Positions 1 through 12,196 are shown, counted from the stretch's first letter. The stretch: 64,000 nucleotides of DNA from Acytostelium subglobosum LB1 (GCF_000787575.1 NW_012236489.1:1-64000), one strand, 5' to 3'. Notes: generated by a model from the letters alone, not told the origin. Made by a program: numbers and translations.

Positions 1-256
1 AAAAACTGCTGCCATCACATGTTAGTAGAGGGGGGAATGATAGAGCAGTCGTAACGCATTCAACTCTGACATTCAGAGAAGTGAATCCTCCTGTATAGTT
101 AGCGTATGCAAAACCGATGCCGATGACGCTATCACCACGACCATAGATAGGTGAAGGAGGACCATCATAAAATTCGAAGGTTTGTTGAGGGTTATCCAGA
201 TTGCAGAGCTGAGAGCCACACATCATATTGTTGCACAAAGAAAGCAAAAAAGGTGA
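1..256 (-). CDS. Partial exported-type protein, 3' part cut by window edge
   Basis: The minus strand is open from about 256 to the left edge and encodes about 85 residues. They are rich in Cys, Tyr, Gly and aromatics, with short motifs such as FEFYDGPPSPIYGRG and GFAYANYTGGFTSLNVRVEC. This looks like an extracellular beta-rich (CUB-like) domain, but I do not recognise the family. A stop lies just upstream in the same frame, and a CAG at 257-259 could be an intron acceptor, so 256 is probably the 5' edge of an internal exon and not the gene start. The upstream exon was not found. The gene continues past position 1. Confidence 0.5.
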
Positions 257-315
257 CTGGTGGTATGGTAGAAAGAAATACGTAAGAGATAGTTAACGAC
301 GGACGTTATAATGAT

Positions 316-394
316 GTATTATAGAATTTGGTAGTATGATAGCATCAAATGGGAAAGTAATCAACTATTTAAGAACTACCAAATTCTATAATAC
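316..394. repeat. Perfect 20-bp inverted repeat (hairpin)
   Basis: GTATTATAGAATTTGGTAGT at 316-335 is exactly complementary to 375-394, with a 39-base spacer. The right arm is also the last codons of the 75-residue minus-strand ORF (369-596), so a transcript of that ORF reading leftwards would fold into a 20-bp stem just past its stop codon. It could be a 3'-end element, a small-RNA precursor or a local inverted duplication. Confidence 0.8.
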
Positions 395-596
395 AATGAT
401 GTAATATTGGCAAATGTTGTCTCTCCTCTCGGTCACTACTGTGGATAAATCTATTTCGTTGTTCCTCAAAACTAGACAAAGTCCCTTGACAACAATCAAC
501 TTCCTCTATTTTCTCCTTCATTTGGATTTCAAGTTCCTCTCTTTGTTTATTGATAGAATCAATCTGGTTCAGGAAATCGATAAGTTCGTCAATCAT
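369..596 (-). CDS. Small coiled-coil ORF, 75 residues
   Basis: Single-exon ORF starting MIDELIDFLNQIDSINK, followed by a charged heptad-like stretch (about residues 5-50) rich in Glu, Lys and Gln. The composition looks coding, but no family is recognised. The last eight codons overlap one arm of the perfect inverted repeat at 316-394. It may be a short real gene, or the 5' exon or a remnant of a longer gene. The downstream exported-type fragment (1-256) is unlikely to be the same protein because its composition is so different. Confidence 0.4.
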   Translation of the reverse strand: MIDELIDFLNQIDSINKQREELEIQMKEKIEEVDCCQGTLSSFEEQRNRFIHSSDREERQHLPILHHCIIEFGSS

Positions 597-688
597 TTAT
601 ATCTATACTGCATATTATATTTTTTTTATCCTTGTTACAGTTTATAAGGTGCCATCATCTGATGTATCTGTATAAATATTTATACAAT

Positions 689-934
689 CTTCACCACACA
701 CTCCCTCCATCCCTACTACCATCATTATCAATACTCTCCCCTTAACAATTATAACCAGGGAGGAAGGGAAGGACTGGTGAAGACTTTTTTAATATTAATA
801 TTTTTTCCAGATGTTTAATACCTCTCCCTTCATTTTTGTTCCAGGGAGGAAGGGAAGGATTGGTGAAGAGTATTTTAATATTATTATTTTATTATTTTAA
901 AAATATCTTCACCACAGCCTCCCTCCCTCTCTCT
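689..934. repeat. Palindromic purine/pyrimidine repeats with AT spacers
   Basis: A G-rich block of about 30 bp at 756-785 recurs 85 bp later at 841-870 with one to two changes. C-rich, roughly complementary blocks flank them at 689-713 and 907-930, so the order is C-arm, G-arm, G-arm, C-arm. The second pair extends into the AT-rich core and could form a long imperfect hairpin. The whole 597-1089 spacer holds no other gene signal; it lies directly upstream of the truncated colossin-like gene. Confidence 0.65.
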
Positions 935-1089
935 CTCTTTTTTTTTAATACCCAACCCTTAATAAAAATAATTATTAAAATTAATATTAACAATTTAATA
1001 AATAATACTAATAGTAGAGTAAAGGATGAAGAATGAAAATCGCGCAGCGATTGGAATGATTGTTGGAGGGCACCAGACCAGAGCTGCCA

Positions 1090-2882
1090 CACACCTACAC
1101 TTCAACGCGTCCTTCAGCTATATCGCTGGCGGTCCCAAGGTGTACACCTATCAATGACTTGCTGATTTAATGTACTTCTACGTTCCAGTCAACAAGACCG
1201 TCTGCTTCTACATCACCTCTACCGGATACGTACCACTTGGCAAGGTGCAAAATGACAACGCCTTCGACAGTACTGGCAAGTCCTGCCAGACGATTGACAA
1301 GGATGGCAACTATTATCGTGCTGGTATGTAATTTAGTCTGTGAACAAATGACAACCACTAATTCAATCAAACAATCAATCAATCAATAAATCGATCAATT
1401 GATCAATCAATCAATAATTCTTAGCAATTGTCAAGGCAACGAAGATCAGCGGATTCATTTGAAATGACACGACTGCATTCAATGGCAAGCTTGACAAGAC
1501 CAAGCCATACGGTCCAGTCAAGATGACTCTCAGTAAGAAGTCGGACGGCTCAAAGGTGAAGGAAATTGCAGCAGCCACTGGTGATTATCAATTCCGAGGT
1601 CTGGATGCTGGTGACTACTGTATCACCGAGTCCCCCGCTGCTACAGACTATGCCCCCACCTACAACGCTGGTGACAACAAGTTCGCAGTCTACACATACA
1701 AGTTTTGTCTGACAGTGGCTGCCAATGATAATATTAATGATGCTCATCTCGGCATGAATAAGGTCTTCAAGGCATATCTCTCTGCATTCGATGACAGCAA
1801 AGTCCAGAATGGTCTCCTTGCCTACAGCCTCCAAACTCTCCACTGCAACGCATCTTTCAGCTATACCGATGGTGGTCCCAAAGTTTATACCTTCGAATTA
1901 CTGTCAGATTTGATGTACTTCTACATTCCAGCCAACAAGGCGGTCTGCTACTACATCACATCCACCGGTTATGAACCACTTTGCAAGGTTCAGAATGACA
2001 ACACCTTTGACAGTACTGGCAAGGAATGCCTGACCATTGACAAGGATAGCACCTATCATCGTGCTGGTACGTATAGCACAGAGTAGATCTAGCCGATTTC
2101 AAACTTCTGACTCTATTCTCAAATCATCAATCAATCAATCATTCTAGCAATGGTAAAGGGAATGAAGATCAGTGGATTGGTTTGGGATGACACGACTGCA
2201 TTCGATGGCAAGCTGGACAAGACCAAGCCCTTCGGTCCACTCAAGATGACACTCAGAAAGGCAAATGGTACCCTAGTAAAGGAACTCACTAGGGTCACTG
2301 GATATTATCAATTCCTTGGTCTGGCTCAAGGTGATCACTCCATTACTTAGTCAGATGGTCCTACAAACAACGTTCCAACCTACAACACTGGAGACAACAA
2401 GTTTGGAGTCTACACATCCAAGTACTGCCCCCCTACATTAGTAACCACTTCGTTCACTGATGCTCATCTTGGTATGAACAAAGTGTTCAAGTCATTCCTT
2501 AATGCTTTCGACGACAGCACGTCAAAGAACGGATTGATGTCTGAGAAGGTTGCAGACATCACTGCCTACCATGCGGACTTTAGCTATACCCCTGGCGGTC
2601 CCAAGGTTTGGCCATTTGACACCACTCAGAACAGCATGATATACTTCTGGATTCCAGCAAACAAGAATATCTGTTTCTACATTACAGTTCCTGGCTTCAC
2701 CCCTCTTGGCAAGGTACAGAATGACAACTCCTTTGACAGTGAGGGCAAGTACTGCAGTGTGATAACCACAGATCAAGCCAGACATAATGCTGGTATGTAT
2801 AGTCTACTGTTTAGCATTGATATATCTAAATAACTAACCACAATGTTTATTCAATCAAAATTTAGCATTCATCAAGAATTAA
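1090..2882 (+). pseudogene. Decaying colossin-like repeat protein (SdrD_B/Cna-B-type modules)
   Basis: Three tandem modules of about 220 residues are recognisable. Each begins with a B-type (SdrD_B/Cna-B-like) segment such as KISGLVWDDTTAFDGK, continues through YYQFLGLAQGD, and ends in a second conserved part (FSYTPGGPKV, GKVQNDNSFDS, RHNAG). Colossins are large dictyostelid proteins built of such modules. Each module is one exon bounded by phase-1 introns at 1324-1424, 2067-2147 and 2793-2865; a short last exon encodes AFIKN and a stop at 2880-2882. The first module lacks its 5' half. In-frame stops interrupt all three: TGA at 1155-1157, TGA at 1460-1462 (where the sister module has TGG) and TAG at 2348-2350 (sister GAG). 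Splice sites and spacing are intact, so decay looks recent. It is inferred to be a non-functional gene remnant. Confidence 0.75.
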
Positions 2883-2977
2883 TCTTCTTCCCTCCAATCG
2901 TTTTCCTTCGCCCAACCAACAACAAACCAACATGCACTGAGACGACCAATGTTCCACGTCGTGCAAACAAACAAACA

Positions 2978-2983
2978 AATAAA
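2978..2983 (+). terminator. Poly(A) signal of the colossin-like remnant
   Basis: AATAAA lies about 95 bases past the last stop codon, in an A-rich tract. It fits a normal dictyostelid 3' end kept by the decaying gene. Confidence 0.4.
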
Positions 2984-3145
2984 GATTAAGTATAACGATT
3001 GAATTCAAATGATGATGAAGTGTTGTCTTGGAATCAAACTCCAGTCCAAATGATTGGTATGATTGATTGAGAGCGAATTAGTTGTAAACCAACCACGTCT
3101 ATTCAGGGCGATACCTGTATTATTGGTATAATCTCTGGCATTTTC

Positions 3146-6100
3146 CTAGGAAGTGTATCCAAACATCAGATGTGAGGAGTTGGATAAAGAAGATGATGAT
3201 ACTGATGTAGATGTGATGGATTGAGATAATTGTTGCTCGGCATAATTGTCTGTATCCACGTTTGTTTGAGGATACAAGTGTTGATTTGCCATGATGTCAG
3301 GTGATTGGACGTTTGGTACAGAATTGATTGAGGTATTTACAGGTGGTGATTGATTGGTACTGCTGATGAGTAGTTGACGTTGGTTTAGAAGGTTCTTGAT
3401 GACATCAGGGCTGACCAGCGTTGAAGTGGCAACTCTAGTATTGCTTGTCATCATTGTGTTGTTGTTGGTGTCGTTGTTCACAATTGTTGGTATTGGTATG
3501 TTGTTACTGATCATGTTATTCATCTGATGTTCCAACAATAGTGATCCAATAAGTATGTTGAATTGTGGGCTGGTAAGCTGTTGTTGTGTTGGTTGATTTT
3601 GTGATTGATGTTGCTGTTGTTGTTGTTGTGATTGATTTTGATTTGATTGTCTATTTTGTTGTGATTGGATCAACTTTGGCTGATATGATGTTTGGGATGA
3701 TGCTCGGTGTGATGGAGCACGCAGTACATTAGTTCCGGTGAGAGCTTTAACGAATGACTCGCTTGGAAATGACATTAGCTTGTTGAACCTATCTTGAATG
3801 TACTTCATCTCATTCTTGAATCCAAGCTCGCTTGCAAAGCGATCGGACTGACTGACCAACTTGAAGCACTCCTCCAGATGATGGAATGACAGGTAGTCAT
3901 TGCGTCCAAAGGCACTGTGTGATCGAGCCAGCATCAGATCCACCTTGGTGAACATTAGATGTGTTTGAGTGCGTCTGGTAAAGTCGTGCATCTGGATGGT
4001 GGGCATGATGTTGTTGAGGAATGACTCGGCGCGATCCAGATCAGACTCCAATGCATTGGACAGTGATGCCAATATGGTCTGAGTCATTCTGATGTATGAT
4101 CTAAATGTGCCATTCACACTACGAGCGTTGGAATCCTTTGCATAATGATCTGCTGCCAGTTTAAACCTACTAACAATCTGCTCTCTCAGTTGAGTACTAT
4201 TATTGAAATTGTTGCCCTTTTGTGATCGTTGCACTATTAGGAAGTCTGTGGAAATCAAGGTTAGTTGATTGATTGATTGTTTAAATGGTTGAAGTCTTAC
4301 CATATTCATGTGCTGCCATGTTGAAATGATACTGTGCCTTGTGAAGATCAGACAAGCCTATCTTCTTGGCCAAGAAATCACATGTGTCCAGATGAAGCTT
4401 GGATGCAGTGTAGTTCTTCTGTATTCGGTATATTGCAGACTTGAGGTAACTAACTTTGAATCTATTATGATGAGTGCGTAGGATTGTTGGTCAGTCAATC
4501 ATTCAATCGTAACCCAGAGAGGGTACCATGATTAACATACAGGTTTGCAGGTGAGAAGTGCAATGCCAATGAGTTGTCCATCTGATCGTTGGCCATGGCA
4601 TTGTTACCAGTGTATGTTGATCCAATGCTTTGCTCGATCATCAGGTCAGCAACAACCATTGGATGTTTGGCATATGTTATGGAAAAGTGTTCATAGATCT
4701 TATCCAACTCTGGCCACCTTGCGCCAGTCTCTTGAAGACATGACACATATTCCAACAATGTCTCATTCGGTCTGACATTGATGTCCGATACTAATAAATG
4801 TTTGGTTAGTATTTGTTTGATAATGTCAATTGAATCTCTATGGGATGATACATACTTGATGACAAGCTATTGGGATCATCGACAGAGTCCTCAACCTTCT
4901 TCTTTGTGGGCTGTCCATAGAAGTAGAGCTTGAATGTGAAACTAAAGTCTCTGAAGACACGCTCCTCGGGGCTGGGCACGGGTGAAGGCACGACTGAACA
5001 CTTTAGATGATAGGTGCCTGTCTTTAGAATGCTGACTGGACCAAAGAGTGCCTCACCTTCCTTCATCACAGTGTGTAGTGTACCAAATTGTTTGGATGCA
5101 ATGCTATCAATGTTCTGTTTGTTGTCCTTGCGAGTGAATGTGCTTGGCACCCAATGAGGAAATGTCGATTCGAGTTGTAGTCGCAGATGGGGATGATTGC
5201 GACAGACACGGTTGGGCTCAGCCATATGGTACAGGAATACACCAATCTTGTTGCTCTTCTTGGATGCATAGAATGTAGGTGTACAATGGAATGTGAATGG
5301 TGATGCCTTTAGTGCCTCAGACTGTGATTGTATATTACTATTGCCACCTATACCAATTGGTGTAGTTGTTGGTATTATTGCTGTTGATGTTGTTGATGTA
5401 CTGGATGTTGATGTTGTTGATGTTTGTAGAGGTGGTAATGGTGATAATGGTGATGGTGTTGGTGATGGTATGGCAGGCATGGTGGTGTTGTGTACAGGAT
5501 GTTCAAATTGTTGAAGAGGAGGAGGTGGAGGCATCATCTGATGTTGTTGTTGTTGTTGAGGATATTGTTGTGTGTATTGCTCATTGAAGTTGTTGTTGTT
5601 GTCGGTAGTGTACAAGATATATTGATCTGAGGGTCCAGATGAAACAAGTTGATGTTGTTGTGGTTGTTGGATAGATGTTTCAGGAGGTATTGACAAGAGA
5701 TAATCATTTGAATCACTCCATTGCTGTTGAAGCTGTTGTTCAAATGTCAATTCATTGCCATCTGATGATGCCACACCTGACGATGATGGTGGTGATGACA
5801 TGGAGGTCGATGGAGACAGTGATGGATCATGATCACCAAAGAATCCCATGTCAAAGTAGTTATTATTATTATCTATATGTTGTTGATGTTGTTGGTCATC
5901 ATTAAATAGTGAAGCACCATTATATTGTTGATGATGATGCTGGTGATGATGGTGGTGATCCAACTCGACATCTTGTGGTTGAAAGAGTATTGATGGTTCA
6001 TGAGATACTGCCATCATCATTGGTGGTTGACTTAGGAATAGTTCCAAATCTATCAATGATGATGACGTTGAGAGATCATGATTTGTCGTCGTCGTAGTTG

Positions 6101-6245
6101 TCGTTGTGACATCACCATCAACCTTTATTTGATTAAGTACTCTAGTTGTGCCACCTGTATCATGATGAGGCGCTTGAGGTGATATCATATTGTTGTTGTT
6201 GTTATTATTATTATTATTATCAAAATCTGACCTTGATGATATCAT
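3146..6245 (-). CDS. Q/N-rich protein with helical C-terminal region, about 966 residues
   Basis: Four exons: 4856-6245, 4541-4790, 4301-4461 and 3146-4245; lengths sum to whole codons. Residues 1 to about 310 are low complexity (Asn, Gln, His, Pro, Thr runs). A conserved-looking globular segment follows (about 315-455; motifs FTFHCTPTFYASKK, FPHWVPSTF and PVSILKTGTYHLKC), which could be a DNA- or protein-binding fold. Exons 2-4 give a helical region of TPR-like appearance (about 465-740), then another Gln/Asn/Ser/Thr-rich tail. The architecture resembles amoebozoan transcriptional regulators, but I do not recognise the family, and any nuclear role is inference. Confidence 0.8.
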
Positions 6246-6525
6246 ATTACTATTATTATTTCTGTGTATGTATGTGTGTATCTATAATTCTCTATCTCTT
6301 GGAAGACTAATCGAATTTAGATATTTTTTTGCATCTAATCAAAAAAGTAGCGCGGCCAAAAAACGAATCAAACAACCCCCAAAACTCAACTAGCAAAAAA
6401 CTATTTATTATAAATAAAAATTAAAATAAATTATAATCATTCAAAATTGTTTCCAAAAGGTTGTTCACAATAAAACTAATATCCAACCAATTAGATATAT
6501 AACTACAAGCTAACAATTACTATCC

Positions 6526-8021
6526 ATGTCCAATTATCTACCATTAATACTCCATAGAAAGATTATTCAATGTCTCCTGGCCCATCATCAACACAACAAT
6601 CGAACTACATGTGGTTATGAAGATGAAGTATTGCCAACCAACCTACCATACTATGCACTGGTCAACACTACTTGGTTTCAATATATATTGGACTCGATCA
6701 AGTTTGAAATAACACATGCACAATGGAAGAACAGATCAGATACCTTTCCTCGTCTATACAATATGGTGATGATAGCTACAAAATACATTAGGATCACTGT
6801 GCCTTCAACTCAATATTGTCAATCATTAGATTACAAGTCTGTGGAGACAATGATTAAGGCTTCTCCCAACCTCTCACGAATCAAATACCTACCTTCAAAT
6901 CTACAATTGGCCAACACATTGACATTTGACTACTCATTGTTGTTGTTGCTAAAGTCATCAATATTCAATATTGACAATAATATTGTAATTGACCTTTATG
7001 TTCAAGACGACCTTTCAGTGCTCGCCAAACATCAAAGAGAGAATGCACTAAGAATACGTAGACTAACTATGTACAACTTTGATGTTTATGATGATTGTCA
7101 ACTTATTACAAAGATGGCTGTACAACGACTGACTATTGACTTCAATATGNAAAAAGGAAAGGTTGTTCTTAAACTCCTACGTTGGCTTCATTCACTTTGC
7201 TTTATCGTTCCAACATCTCTTTGTNAATTGACACACTGGAATCTGTGACAATCAAGTATAAGGCCATTGATCATCAGAGCCTTGCAACGGCTTTCAGTTG
7301 CAAAAGACTACTTTCACTCAAGGTCTGGCTAACAAGAGTGGTTCACCAGGATGAGATATCCAACAGCTATGAAGTGGCATTCACTGTACTCGCTTCAAAC
7401 ACTTTCCTCCGCTCACTCTGGATCACAGAGTATAAGTTCCAAGGTGATGACATGTTGCCCTTCCCAATGAAGCGACTGGCACAGACTTCTTTGGGACAGG
7501 CGATCAAAAACACAAGACTTAACAAGTTGAGCCTGGTGCACACAGGTCTCTGCGACTTTGAATTTCTCAGTAGCTTGGCAACAAACAGACACCTTATGCA
7601 CTTGACGTTGGTGGACTCGTTGAATGACCAGCTGGTCCGACAGTTGGCGCTCTGTCTTGAAGGCTCCCAGAGCAATATTCAATACCTGGATATCTCACTA
7701 TGTTACTTTGCAGAGGAACCTCCACTTTTGCAACTGATGGCTTCCCTGAAGCACCTTGTAACACTTAAAAGCATCCAAGAGCTCTATGATCATCAGGATT
7801 ACATTCAACAAAATGCCAAGTGGAACCAAACAGTGTTGGAGGGATTGTCAACATCCTCCTCCTTCACCTCCCTGCAACATATCTATCTTACCCAAACAGA
7901 TATGTTGACATGGGGTCAATCCGGAACGACGTCCCAACTGATTGGATCAATCACAGTCGTCTTTGCCAATACGGATTTGGCCTATAACAAACACGATGAA
8001 TCTCGCTGGTTCCGTCATTAA
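6526..8021 (+). CDS. F-box-like leucine-rich protein, frame broken by two assembly Ns
   Basis: The N-terminus (LPLILHRKIIQCLLAH ... ALVNTTWFQYILDSI) matches the F-box-like start common in dictyostelid repeat proteins. It is followed by irregular leucine-rich segments (LRIRRLTMYNFDV, LMHLTLVDSLNDQLV, NIQYLDISLCYF). Two single N characters at 7150 and 7225 shift the frame. Skipping both joins the two halves into one 497-codon frame reading smoothly through NMKKERLFLNSYVGF and FQHLFVIDTLESVTIKY. The Ns are therefore assembly placeholders and the gene is probably intact. F-box proteins recruit substrates to SCF ubiquitin ligases; that role here is inferred from the weak N-terminal similarity only. 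Confidence 0.75.
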
Positions 8022-8258
8022 ATAAATATTATAATGACAAAGGAGGATGGCTGGATAGCCAAGTGTCGGTAATAAATCAACTCGCCTTGAGTGGATGATG
8101 ATGATGTTATTATTGATGGACCTGATCGTCAGGTGATCGTATACGCTTGTGATGATGATGATCCTGTGTTTCGATTTATCATGGTCATTCGTCATCTGTT
8201 CGTTCATTCGTTCATTCATTCATTCATTCGTTGATTTAACACCAATAATGTCAACATC

Positions 8259-9150
8259 TTAGACCACCAACCTGTATGTAATATATCTTCCAGCAGTCTC
8301 TGATGGTCTAACGATCTTTACAACGTTTCCTCTCTGCAGTCCAAAGTATCTAGACACTGGATCATTGATCTGAATACGTGGCAGTTGTGTCTCCTTCATT
8401 TTGCTGTTTACACAAGTGAGAGAGAGAGAGAGAGTTAGTGATTGCATCACTGTGATAATGATGATGTTAGGTGTAACTTACTATCTTGTAAGTAGTTCAT
8501 GCTTCTCTTCCTTGGTCAGCAGGATGTGTTTGGGGACCAACTGATGATGTGTGATATTGACAAGTAGTTCAGCCTCGTTAAAGTGCTCCAGGATCATCTT
8601 CTTTGACTCCTCATCACGGTTCTGTGATACCTCTGCCAATGCTTGCTTGGCAAATGGTGTCATTGCCTGTTGTACGACAATGATCGCTCTAGACACACTC
8701 AAATCCTTCATCTTCTTTACATATCTAAATAGATAGAAGTTGATGATGATCTCATGTTAGGGTAGGTTCCAACATGTGTTGGTTGTTGACAACAACATAC
8801 TCTTTAATTGGACCAAGTCCGACCTTTGGGTCTTTAGGGAAGAAGATGAATATCTTATCCATAGCATCCTCCTTCTTATTAAATACAGAGTCTAACTTCT
8901 CACGTCTAGTTTGATTGATTGTGATTGATTGATTGGGTAGTTCATCATGATATTAGACTCTAGACAACATGTATATTATTCCTATTGAATGAATGAATGA
9001 ATGAATGATAAAGATGTCATACCCATCAAAGCCTCTCTTGAACTCATCTTTGCCCTCCTCCAACTCTGATGAAGTGATCATATAACCACGATCAGCCAAC
9101 ATCTGTAAGAGAGTCCTCTTTATCTGATACAGTCTAGTGATTTCATCCAT
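8259..9150 (-). CDS. polr2e: RNA polymerase subunit Rpb5 (RPABC1)
   Basis: Four exons (9023-9150, 8801-8905, 8482-8724, 8259-8403) encode 206 residues, close to the family length of about 210. Rpb5 is shared by RNA polymerases I, II and III and sits at the downstream DNA-binding jaw. The N-terminal domain ([20 protein letters not shown]) and the C-terminal assembly domain ([49 protein letters not shown]) are complete. The start is the first in-frame ATG and all introns are GT-AG. Identification is near certain. Confidence 0.97.
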
Positions 9151-9839
9151 TCTGTATTTTTATATATATGTGTATATTTATGTGATTGTATTGTTTCGAA
9201 AACGATGTTTAATCGAATGGTCTGTGATTCAAAGTGATCTCTCGTTTTCATTCACACCATTTTTTGGCTGGGTGTTGTTGACCTCCAATTCAGAAAAATA
9301 ACCGAAGTTCAAAATGCAAGTTATTGATTGTTTTATCATTGATGTCAAATGTTATCGATATTGTTTACCAACAGTTATTAACTGTATCTTTATTCCAACA
9401 ACAACTATGTACTAAAGGTATTCTTTATCATAACCACAGTACATTCTACCCAGGTTCATTCCGAATAATCAATGGATTGATGAACAACACCAAAAAGTCA
9501 ATTTTTTGTGTATGATTGTTCACACTTGAGGGGTGCTACGTGGGTCAACTGAGTGCATCAGAAGTTGACCTGCCCTAAGGGTTGTTGGAATGTGTTTTGT
9601 TGTTGTTGTTCAATAGAGAGTCTATTAGATTGAGTGAGATAGATAGATAGAGAGAGAGAGAAGTAGAAGAAGATATATATATATTAGTCAAAACATTAAA
9701 TATAAACATAACATCAGACTTGGTCAAATAGATTCTTCAAAACACAGATAGATAGAGTCTTGTTGTTGTATTTTAAACCCACAGTGTACTCTTCAGCATA
9801 CAAAGCTACTGAGAACAACAAATCACCTTTTAGTAAGCT
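9151..9839. other. Spacer between divergent rpb5 and epsin genes
   Basis: No gene seen. It carries AG- and TTG-rich tracts and, at 9543-9570, a small inverted repeat (GGTCAACT/AGTTGACC with a 12-base loop) in a locally GC-richer stretch. Both neighbouring promoters should lie here. Confidence 0.6.
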
Positions 9840-12003
9840 ATGAACATGGATGCTCTGAAAACATATGTCAAGAAAGGGTAAGGCATACATATATGTATTG
9901 ACAACTTTTTAATATATTATTATGTTGTCTAACATCTATTTCTGTACCAAACAACAGCAAGGACGCAGTGTTAAACACACCAGAGATTGAGAGAAAGGTT
10001 AGAGATGCTACGTCCAATGATAAATGGGGTCCAACTGGTACTCAGATGCAGGAGATCTCAAGGGAGTCTTATAGATAGTATGTCTCTTGTATTGTCTTCT
10101 GTTGTGTGCCACATGGTGTGTCTCAATTGAACATTGCTAACAAATACACAATACCTATAGTGAGTGTTTCCCAGTGATCATGGGTGTCATCTGGAAGAGG
10201 ATCAACGATCCTGGTAAATACTGGAGACATGTCTACAAGGTTAGTACTACCACTCACCACCATCAACATCACCACCCTAACACTATCAACTCTTAGTCAT
10301 TGCTCTTGATTGATTACTTGGTCAAGAATGGTTCAGCACAGGTCATCAGAGATTGCAGACATCACGCAATGGAGATAAAGACTCTACAAGAGTTCCAATA
10401 TATCGAGGATGAGAAGGATGTTGGCATGAGTGGTATGTTGTTGTAATAACAATCATATGAATGAATCAATGCAATCACATCACTAACAAACAATGTTTAT
10501 CATACTATATAGTTCGTGAGAGAGCAAAGCAGGTATATGATCTGCTGCATGATGACAAGAAGATTAAGGAGGAGAGAGACAAGGCAAAGACCAACCAGAA
10601 CAAATATGTAGGAATTGGAAATGATGGCTATGGTGGCGGATACGGAGGCGACTCTGACCCCTACGGAAGAGACACTTATGGCAGAGGTGGTGGCGGTGGC
10701 GGCGGTGACTCTTACGGTGGCAACCGCGACTCATACGGAGGAGGAGGTAGCCGTGACTCGCCATACGGTCGTGACAGAGGAGACTCCTATGGCGGCAGCA
10801 GCAACCGTGACTCACCCTACGGCAGAGACAACGACTCCTATGGTGGCAGCGGCGGCAGAAGAAACAGCTTTGGCAGCGGCGGACAAGAGCCCAACCCATA
10901 TATCCATGGTGGCCATGATGACGAGTCGGACTCTGGTAACAACAGCAGGAACATGAGATCCGGTGGCGGCGGTGGTGGCGACAGATTTGGCGATCGCGAC
11001 AGCAACCGATTTGGCAATGGTGGAAATCCGCGAGGATCCACCAGAGACGACAGAATCTCCTCGGCTGGCGGCAGCCGAACAAACGACGCCTTTGACGACC
11101 AACAATCGTCCACGCGCTCAAGACCCAGAGCAGCCAGTGGTGGCAGTCTTTCGACTCCCCAGACCGATGCTGCCCTCATCGACTTTTCAGAGCCAGCTCC
11201 ACCCGTCAGGACACCCCTGGTGTTTGACCCACTCGAGGGCAACAGTGGCAACGTCGGTTTCAACCAGCAACAAATGATTCAGGGCAACAACCAGTTTGGT
11301 CAGCAACCATTCAACCCACAGCAGCAGGGTGGATTCGATGTATTTGGAGGTGGTGGCAATCAACAACAATTCGTCCAGCCACAGCAACAACAATTTGGTC
11401 AGCAACAGCAATTCGGACAAATGCCACCACAGCAACAGTTTGGTGGATTCCAGACTGCTAAGGATCCATTCGCTAAGGGTAAGTAGCAAGTACAACATTG
11501 TCACCAAAGTGACCAATCACTAACATCACACATATTGTTTAGATGAGTTTGGCGATTTCAACTCTTCCAGCAACAACAACAATCAAGACTTTAACCCATT
11601 CGACCAACCTTCTGGAGACTTCCAATCGAATGTCAAGCAAGAGAAGTCAGTGTCTGCCAACGATCCGTGGGCAAAGAAGGACCTGTTCGATCTCAGTAAC
11701 CTAGGCAAGGCCAACCAACAACAGGTGCCAATCAACAATAACCAGAACCAAAAGATTAGGTCTACACCCGCCAGAGCCGCCAATGGTCCGATCACCTCTG
11801 CCGGCACGACGATCAACACCCAACCAATGGGCATGAACCAACGTCCCAACATGGGCATGCAAGGAGGCATGGGCATGGGTATGGGAATGGGTGGTGGCAT
11901 GAACCAGCAGATGGGAGGTATGCAGGGTGGCGGCATGCAAGGAGGCATGGGCATGGGTGGTGGCATGAACCAGCAGATGGGAGGCATGCAAGGTGGATTC
12001 TAA
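9840..12003 (+). CDS. epnA: Epsin, ENTH-domain clathrin adaptor
   Basis: Six exons: 9840-9877, 9958-10077, 10161-10239, 10297-10432, 10513-11478 and 11543-12003, giving 599 residues. Residues 1 to about 145 form an ENTH domain (TPEIERKVRDATSNDKWGPT; CFPVIMGVIWKRINDPGKYW; SLLLIDYLVKNGS), which binds PI(4,5)P2 and bends membrane at coated pits. The rest is disordered: a Gly/Asp/Ser/Tyr-rich stretch, a clathrin-box-like LIDF, Gln-rich repeats, an NPF motif (EH-domain ligand), a DPW motif (AP-2 ligand) and a Met-Gly-rich tail. It faces the Sec7-PH gene tail to tail. The identification is strong; the Gly-rich linker is unusually low in complexity. Confidence 0.96.
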
Positions 12004-12196
12004 AGTCAATTTCCTCAGTCCAACCAATCAACCAACCAACCAACCAACCAAACAACCAAACAACTCCTCTATGCCAACATAATCTACTTCATCTTCATCA
12101 TCATCAATATGATCAATCAATCAATCAATATCAATAATAATAACCAACTACTTAAACAAGCATTAATAATACAATGTCAAATAAATGTATTCTCTA

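Noticed and set aside
10564-11277. Several long overlapping ORFs on both strands of the epsin linker
   Set aside because: They are shadows caused by the GC-rich, repetitive Gly/Asp/Ser codons of the epsin exon.
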